Source of the DNA: Acidobacteriota bacterium
GTDB lineage: Bacteria; Acidobacteriota; Terriglobia; Bryobacterales; Bryobacteraceae
Direction of reading: 5' to 3'
Assembly: GCA_016871135.1 (NCBI GenBank)
Contig: VFZQ01000143.1
Location: 1 to 9,615, forward strand
Length of the DNA stretch: 9,615 bases
In this document: positions 4,453-9,615 of the stretch, in pieces
How positions within the stretch are numbered: position 1 is the stretch's first letter
Layout: each line of letters starts with the position of its first letter
The notes under the pieces: model-generated
What the model saw: only the letters and a program-made list of their open reading frames with translations
Told to the model about the DNA's origin: nothing
The model's database searches: none
Program-made: the position numbers and the translations under genes

Positions 4453-6917
4453 AACTGGTAGAGCTCCGCGACGACCGGCGGGCGATCGCTCGCCGCGCCG
4501 ACGACGGCCTCTTCCAGAACAAGCTGGCGGATGAAGATGCCCGAATCGCCCAGGTAAACCTCGAACTCGGCGGGGTGGGGAAGTGCGCCCTGAATGAGCG
4601 CTTCCGAAAGCGGATCCTCAATGTAGCGTTGCAGGGCGCGCCGCAACGGCCGTGCGCCGTAGGAGCGGTCGGCCATCGTTTTTTCGAGCACCCACTTGGC
4701 GGCGTCGGGCAAAAGTGTGATCTTGATCTGCTTGGCGGTGAGATTGATATTGATCTGCGCTACCAGCATGTCCATGATCTTGATGAGATCGTCGTCGACC
4801 AGCGAGAGGAATAGTATGACTTCATCGAGGCGGTTCAGGAATTCCGGATTGAACGCCTTCTTCACCTCGCTCATTACCTGGTCTTCGATCTTGGCCGGTA
4901 CACCCACCGACGGCGCCGCGAATCCGAGCGTCGCTTTCTTGTCCAGGAAGCGCGCGCCGAGATTCGACGTCATGATGATGATCGTGTTCTTGAAGTCGAC
5001 CGTGTTGCCGAGCCCGTCGGTCAACTGGCCGTCTTCAAACACCTGCAACAGGATGTTGTAGATGTCCGGATGCGCCTTTTCGATTTCGTCGAGCAGAATG
5101 ATCGAATACGGCTGCCGCTTGACGCGCTCGGTCAACTGGCCGCCCTCTTCGTAGCCGACGTATCCGGGAGGCGAACCGATCAGCTTCGACACCGAATGCT
5201 TCTCCATGTACTCGGACATGTCAAAGCGCAGCAAAGACTTTTCGCTGCCGAACAAAAACTCGGCCAGCGCCCGGGCGACTTCGGTCTTGCCGACGCCGGT
5301 GGGCCCAAGGAACAGGAACGATCCCGACGGCCGCTTTGGCGATTTCAACCCGGCCCGCGAACGGCGAATCGCGCGAGCCAGCGCCGAGATCGCCTTCTCC
5401 TGGCTGACGACGCGCTTGTGCAGCTCTTCTTCGATACGCAGCAGCTTGGCGACTTCCTCTTCCCGGATCGCCGTCATCGGCACGCCGGTCCAACGCGCCA
5501 CGACGTCTTCGATATCGTCCTTGGTAACGACGCCGGTCGAAGTATCGTCGAGGTTGTACTTCTCACGCAGAACGCGCAGATTCTCGCGCTCCTTGCGTTC
5601 CTCGTCGGAGTAGTAGCGCGCCTTCTCGAATTCGTGGTTGGCGATGGCGTTCTCCATGCGATGCACGATGAACTTGATGCGCTTCTGGATTTCGGCCACG
5701 TCACTCGGCAGCGTCGTCTGCTTCAGCTTGACCCGCGCGCCGGCTTCGTCAATCAGATCGATCGCCTTGTCGGGCAGAAAACGATCGGGAATAAAGCGGT
5801 TCGATGCAAAGACGGACGTTTCGATCGACTCGTCGGTATAGGCGACGGCGTGGAATTTCTCGTACCGCTCCTTGATGCCGAACATAATCTTAATTGCGTC
5901 CGACTCATTCGGCGGCGGAACTTTCACCGCCTGGAAGCGGCGTTCCAGCGAGCGGTCCTTCTCGATCGACTTGCGGTACTCGCCCGGCGTCGTCGCGCCG
6001 ATACACTGAATCTCGCCGCGGCTCAGCGCCGGCTTCAAAATGTTGGCGGCGTCGAGTGATCCCTCGGCCGAGCCCGCGCCCACCAGCGTGTGCAGCTCGT
6101 CGATGAAGATGATCGCGTTCTGATTCTCCATCAACTCCTTCATGATGGTCTTCAGACGCTCTTCGAACTGGCCTCTGTACTTAGTTCCGGCGACGATCAA
6201 GGAAAGATCGAGCGCCAGGATGCGCTTCTCGCTGAGGAACGACGGTACGTCGCCGTCGGCGATGCGCTGCGCGAGACCTTCGACGATGGCTGTCTTGCCG
6301 ACTCCGGGTTCTCCGATCAGGACCGGATTGTTCTTTGTCCGGCGGCAAAGGATTTGCACGACCCGTTCCAGCTCGTGATCCCGGCCGATGAGCGGATCGA
6401 GCTGCCCGTCAAGGGCCGCCTGCGTTAGATCGCGCGAGAACTCCGCCAGCAGCGACGATTCCTTCGGGCGGTTCGAGGTAATCTTCTCCGACGTGCTCCG
6501 TGCGATCTCCTCGCGTACCTGCGACAGACGCAGACCGCGCTCATGCAGGATCTCGGCGGCGAAACACTTCTCTTCGCGCAACAGGCCGAGCATCAGATGC
6601 TCGGTGCCGATGTGTTTGTGATTAAGCCGTTCGGCTTCTTCGGCGCCATAAGCGAGCACGCGTTTGCACTCATGCGAGAGCGGCAGATCGACCGAGGTTG
6701 AAACCTTCTCGCGGATCGTCGTGTGCGCTTCGATCTGCTTGCGGATCGACTCGATGGCGGCGTTCGAGCGCAGGAACCGGTTGGCCAGCGCCTTGTCTTC
6801 ACGCAACAGGCCCAGCAGCAGATGCTCGGTTTCAATGTACGGGCTGCCGAATTGCGACGCTTCGTAGCGCGCGAAGAAGATTACGCGGCGGGCTTTTTCT
6901 GTGTATCTTTCAAACAT
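4449..6917 (-). CDS. clpC: ClpC, AAA+ unfoldase subunit of the ATP-dependent Clp protease
   Basis: At 822 residues this is a full-length ClpC. The start MFERYTEKARRVI is the usual ClpC N-terminus. Domains in order: double Clp-N repeat (about 1-150, with matching EHLLLGLLRE and EHLMLGLLRE blocks); AAA+ module 1 with Walker A GEPGVGKT (202-209), Walker B IIFIDE (269-274), ATT (308-310) and arginine-finger region LERRF (324-328); UVR-type coiled middle segment (about 412-450); AAA+ module 2 with Walker A GPTGVGKT (538-545), Walker B IILLDE (606-611), TSN (650-652) and sensor-2 GARPLRR. The LGF tripeptide (664-666) fits the loop that docks on ClpP, so it should act with ClpP in the cytosol to unfold and degrade proteins. 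No clpP, mcsA/B or ctsR is nearby. It begins 2 bp after the lolD-like stop, indicating one transcript. No key residue appears missing. Confidence 0.97.
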   Translation of the reverse strand: MFERYTEKARRVIFFARYEASQFGSPYIETEHLLLGLLREDKALANRFLRSNAAIESIRKQIEAHTTIREKVSTSVDLPLSHECKRVLAYGAEEAERLNHKHIGTEHLMLGLLREEKCFAAEILHERGLRLSQVREEIARSTSEKITSNRPKESSLLAEFSRDLTQAALDGQLDPLIGRDHELERVVQILCRRTKNNPVLIGEPGVGKTAIVEGLAQRIADGDVPSFLSEKRILALDLSLIVAGTKYRGQFEERLKTIMKELMENQNAIIFIDELHTLVGAGSAEGSLDAANILKPALSRGEIQCIGATTPGEYRKSIEKDRSLERRFQAVKVPPPNESDAIKIMFGIKERYEKFHAVAYTDESIETSVFASNRFIPDRFLPDKAIDLIDEAGARVKLKQTTLPSDVAEIQKRIKFIVHRMENAIANHEFEKARYYSDEERKERENLRVLREKYNLDDTSTGVVTKDDIEDVVARWTGVPMTAIREEEVAKLLRIEEELHKRVVSQEKAISALARAIRRSRAGLKSPKRPSGSFLFLGPTGVGKTEVARALAEFLFGSEKSLLRFDMSEYMEKHSVSKLIGSPPGYVGYEEGGQLTERVKRQPYSIILLDEIEKAHPDIYNILLQVFEDGQLTDGLGNTVDFKNTIIIMTSNLGARFLDKKATLGFAAPSVGVPAKIEDQVMSEVKKAFNPEFLNRLDEVILFLSLVDDDLIKIMDMLVAQININLTAKQIKITLLPDAAKWVLEKTMADRSYGARPLRRALQRYIEDPLSEALIQGALPHPAEFEVYLGDSGIFIRQLVLEEAVVGAASDRPPVVAELYQF

Positions 6918-6919
6918 GG

Positions 6920-7612
6920 CTAAATGCGGGCTGTGATGTCAGCCAGTCCTCCATGGTGCAGTTGCAAAACGCGGTCGCAGGCTTTAGCGAACTCACGATC
7001 GTGGGTGACGAAGATCGAAGTAAGCTTGTGCGTCTGGTGTAGTTCTTTGATGAGCGCGGCGACGCGATCGCCGGTTTTTTCGTCGAGATTGCCCGTGGGC
7101 TCGTCGGCAAATAAATAGTCGGGACCGCCGACCAGCGCGCGGGCCAGCACAACACGCTGCTGCTCTCCGCCGGACAGTTCGCCGGATCGGTGGTGGGCGC
7201 GGGATCGTAATCCAACCTCATCCAACCTCGCTAACGCCACCGGCGCGGCATCTTCATACCGGTCGCCGCGAATCAGCAGCGGCATCATCACATTTTCCTG
7301 CGCCGTGAACTCGGGCAGAAGATAGTGGGTTTGCCACACAAAGCCGATTCGGCGGTTTCTGAAGTCGGCGAGCCCGGTTTCCGAAAGCGCTTGGATGTCG
7401 TCCTGACCGAAGTATATCCTACCGCTCGAAGGCCGATCAAGGCCTCCTAAACAATGCAAAAGACTGGACTTGCCCGCGCCAGAGGCGCCGACAAGGGCCA
7501 CACGTTCGCCTTGTTCGACCTGGAGGTTCAAATCTTGGAATACCGTCAATATCTCATCGCCAGAACGGTATGATTTCGTTAGGCCTTCGGTGCGGACGGC
7601 AGACGGGGGCAC
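6920..7612 (-). CDS. lolD: ABC transporter ATP-binding protein, LolD type (lipoprotein release)
   Basis: The 230 residues contain a complete ABC ATPase: Walker A GASGAGKS (42-49), Q-loop Q94 in FVWQTHYLLPEFTAQENV, signature LSGGE (146-150), Walker B YLFADEPTGNLD (166-177) and switch histidine H204 in FVTHD. The HYLLPEFTAQENVMMPLL block is typical of LolD within the MacB/LolD/FtsE group. LolD powers LolCE, which extracts lipoproteins from the inner membrane for delivery to the outer membrane. No LolC/E-type permease gene adjoins it in this window, so MacB-like alternatives remain. The start is GTG at 7612; an in-frame TAG lies four codons upstream and no ATG fits. The stop is 2 bp before clpC, suggesting co-transcription. 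The 80-bp gap upstream (7613-7692) shows small palindromes (GCTAGC, TGCCGGCA) but no clear promoter or terminator. Confidence 0.88.
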   Translation of the reverse strand: MPPSAVRTEGLTKSYRSGDEILTVFQDLNLQVEQGERVALVGASGAGKSSLLHCLGGLDRPSSGRIYFGQDDIQALSETGLADFRNRRIGFVWQTHYLLPEFTAQENVMMPLLIRGDRYEDAAPVALARLDEVGLRSRAHHRSGELSGGEQQRVVLARALVGGPDYLFADEPTGNLDEKTGDRVAALIKELHQTHKLTSIFVTHDREFAKACDRVLQLHHGGLADITARI

Positions 7613-7692
7613 GACTTCAGGCTAGCATGCCGGCAGTCGCGATCACACCTGACATCCGCGTTCGGGAAATGCTACTGCAATCGCCGGCCGGA

Positions 7693-9615
7693 CTAGAACA
7701 CCAGCCGCAATCCGAACTGAATGTTGCGCGGGTTGCCGCCGCTGGTAATCTGGCCGAACAGCGGATTGGCCACATCGGATGTGGCGCCGCGCGCGTCCAG
7801 CGCCAGCGCCGGCGTATTGGAGATGTTGAAGAACTCTGCCCGGAACTGCACGTTGACGCGTTCTCGGAACTGAGTATTCTTGAGCAACGAGAGGTCGAAG
7901 TTCACGCGGCCCGGGCCGCGCAGCCGCGGCTGGCTGACGCTATCGGTCGGAAGCGTGAACGGCGCGGCGCGTTGAAACGCCGTGGTGTCGAACCACCGTG
8001 TCAGCGTTTTTTCGCTCCCACTGAGCACCGGATCCTTCAAGCGATTCGCCCGCCCGTTCGTGGAACTAAAGTTGAATAGGTTGGTGGAATCGGGTGCGGT
8101 GATGAGCACCGGTCGCCCCGATTGCAGAACCGTGATGCTGGAGAATTGCCATCCCCCAAATACCTTTCCCGTCACCGGATGTGCATCCGCCAGGAACTTG
8201 CGGCCCTTGCCGAACGGCAGGTCGTATACGTAGCTCAGCACCAGCCGCCGCGGCAGATCGTTCGCCTCCAGGCCCCGGTTATAGCGGGCATTGTAAAGGC
8301 TGTTGGACGGCCCCACCACCCATGTGTTCGACTGCATGGTGTTGGCGATGGTCTTCGATCCGGTGAACGACGCCGACAACGTCATGCCGTTTGAGTACTG
8401 TTTTTCCAGCCGTGCGTACCAGCTTTGATAACTCATGTCGCCGTAGGGATCGCGGTGGGAAAGGAGGTCTAGGAACTGCGGATAGGGACGCAGTGCCTGC
8501 CGCGCCTGAATCGTCGGCAGACTGAGAGCGCCGGATGTAATCTTGCCGAAAAACGGGTTCGGCACCGGCGCCAATAGACCGGCGCCGAGCGACATCAACG
8601 CCGGGTCGTTCTGGTTCCGTTGCCGGTTCCAGTAGAGGTGCGTTGTCTTGGATCCCACATAGGCCACTTCGAGCATCGTCGTCGAATTCAACATTCGCTG
8701 GATCGAAAGCGTCCAGTTGCCAAGGTAGGCATTCGGGCGGTTTCGAATATCGCCGCGGACGTTCTGTCCGGCGAAGTTCGTGGTTCGGTTCGGAACAATG
8801 ATGCCACCCGCGAACGGATTGCTCCAGGAGGAGCCAACCGGCGGCGTGTTGGCCAACGGATTCGGTGGGCCAAGGAATAGCGCATTCGAGAGGAAGCTGC
8901 CGTTGCCGAAGTCGGTGGCCGCCGCGTTGACGCCGAGGTAAGTGGCGTAGAAGATGGCCGCGCCGGCGCGAACAACGGTTTTGGGCGTGACCTGATAGGC
9001 CAATCCAATGCGCGGAGAAAAATTCTTCTTGTTCGGATCGCTCGTGTAGCCGCCCGGCTCGATGAGCTTAAAGGTCCCCTTTACGCCAGCCACCGGGTCC
9101 AAGGCGTCAAAGTCGATATATCCGATATTGCCGAATTTTTCGGCGTATGGCGTCGTGTACTCCCAACGGAGCCCCAAGTTCAACGTCAACTTGTTGGTCA
9201 GGCGCCAGTCGTCCTGAATGTAGGTGCCGTAGTAGCGCTGGTACAACGACAACGGCCGGGTAATCGTGATGGCCCCAGCTTGTGGTACGCCAAGCAGAAA
9301 GGTCGCGAATCCGTTGCCCGAATTCAGCGCCGTTACCGTCGGGTCCGGGCCCTGGCTAAAGACGCGATCAAAGATGTATTGGCCCGCCGACTGCTGCGAG
9401 TTGAACACGTTCAGCTTGATCAGTTGCGTTTCGAAACCAGCCTTGATCTTGTGTCGCGTCTTGATCATGGTCACGTGATACTGCGCCTGATAGGAGTCCT
9501 GAGGAGCCAGGTTCCGTCCGGGTCCGCCCAATTGGTCGAACTCATTCGGCGCCGCTCCCGTCACCGCTAGGCCTGCCCCCTGCGCATACGTCTGCACCGA
9601 GATCTGCGGGAATTG
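7693..9615 (-). CDS. TonB-dependent receptor/Oar-like outer-membrane beta-barrel, C-terminal part (partial)
   Basis: The frame is open from the right window edge to a TAG at 7693-7695, giving 640 visible residues. A GTG at 9597 is internal, since coding continues through FPQIS to the edge, so the true start lies outside. The visible part is a chain of amphipathic strands rich in aromatic residues, typical of a large outer-membrane barrel. Recognisable blocks are YYGTYIQDDWRLTNKLTLNLGLRWEY-like strands, NFSPRIGLAYQVTPKTVVRAG-like strands, LEANDLPRRLVLSYVYDLPFG, and VNVQFRAEFFNISNTPA near the end. The C-terminus NIQFGLRLVF ends in Phe, the usual barrel-assembly signal. Acidobacterial members are typically over 1,000 residues with an N-terminal carboxypeptidase-regulatory-like domain and plug; those parts would lie beyond the window. 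The substrate is unknown; the family is linked to uptake of large nutrients or to surface adhesion. It is separated from lolD by 80 bp on the same strand. Confidence 0.88.
   Translation of the reverse strand, partial: QFPQISVQTYAQGAGLAVTGAAPNEFDQLGGPGRNLAPQDSYQAQYHVTMIKTRHKIKAGFETQLIKLNVFNSQQSAGQYIFDRVFSQGPDPTVTALNSGNGFATFLLGVPQAGAITITRPLSLYQRYYGTYIQDDWRLTNKLTLNLGLRWEYTTPYAEKFGNIGYIDFDALDPVAGVKGTFKLIEPGGYTSDPNKKNFSPRIGLAYQVTPKTVVRAGAAIFYATYLGVNAAATDFGNGSFLSNALFLGPPNPLANTPPVGSSWSNPFAGGIIVPNRTTNFAGQNVRGDIRNRPNAYLGNWTLSIQRMLNSTTMLEVAYVGSKTTHLYWNRQRNQNDPALMSLGAGLLAPVPNPFFGKITSGALSLPTIQARQALRPYPQFLDLLSHRDPYGDMSYQSWYARLEKQYSNGMTLSASFTGSKTIANTMQSNTWVVGPSNSLYNARYNRGLEANDLPRRLVLSYVYDLPFGKGRKFLADAHPVTGKVFGGWQFSSITVLQSGRPVLITAPDSTNLFNFSSTNGRANRLKDPVLSGSEKTLTRWFDTTAFQRAAPFTLPTDSVSQPRLRGPGRVNFDLSLLKNTQFRERVNVQFRAEFFNISNTPALALDARGATSDVANPLFGQITSGGNPRNIQFGLRLVF

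Noticed and set aside
5070..6059. A 329-codon open frame on the plus strand, antisense to clpC
   Set aside because: It lies opposite a highly conserved ClpC region; in GC-rich genes such antisense frames stay open through codon bias. The translation shows no domain-like pattern and there is no ribosome-binding site or promoter.
7613..7692. Possible intrinsic terminator or promoter between the barrel protein gene and lolD
   Set aside because: Only short palindromes (GCTAGC, TGCCGGCA) and a discontinuous GCAGT/ACTGC pairing can be found, with no T-run and no paired -35/-10 boxes.

Overview
The window looks like a chromosomal piece of a GC-rich, Gram-negative bacterium, most likely Acidobacteriota (Solibacter/Bryobacter-like). 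The best pointer is the large partial outer-membrane beta-barrel protein at the right end. Its Oar/TonB-receptor style C-terminal half has motifs such as LEANDLPRRLVLSYVYDLPFG and FRAEFFNISNTPAL and ends in phenylalanine, a type that is strongly expanded in Acidobacteriota. A LolD-type ATPase also fits a two-membrane cell. The taxonomic call is inference from protein style, not a search.

Layout, left to right. (1) 2-385 (+): C-terminal part of a small multi-pass membrane protein cut by the window edge. (2) 371-3692 (-): a compact four-gene run, read right to left: six-helix membrane protein, GHMP-family small-molecule kinase, CPBP (CAAX-like) intramembrane protease, and an exported protein ending in a BamE/SmpA-like domain. 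The last three are separated by 3 bp and a 4-bp ATGA overlap, so they are probably translationally coupled. (3) 3694-4452 (+): an RraA-like protein carrying an N-terminal signal peptide. (4) 4449-7612 (-): a LolD-type ABC ATPase followed after 2 bp by a full-length ClpC AAA+ unfoldase. (5) 7693-9615 (-): the partial TonB-dependent-receptor-like barrel. Coding density is very high; the longest non-coding gaps are about 80 bp (7613-7692) and 74 bp (3010-3083).

The genes share a loose cell-envelope and protein-quality theme: outer-membrane barrel, lipoprotein-release ATPase, ClpC unfoldase, CPBP protease, BamE-like exported protein. No defence system, mobile element, CRISPR array, tRNA or rRNA was seen. 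The more unusual points are structural. At both convergent junctions the genes overlap tail-to-tail and a perfect 7-bp-arm palindrome lies at or next to the overlap, without a T-tract. The divergent junction has almost no space for a promoter and carries a doubled ATGCAT palindrome. The RraA-like protein appears to be exported and has glycine at the position of the metal-site aspartate of the related aldolases. I see no clear sign of a wholly new multi-gene system.
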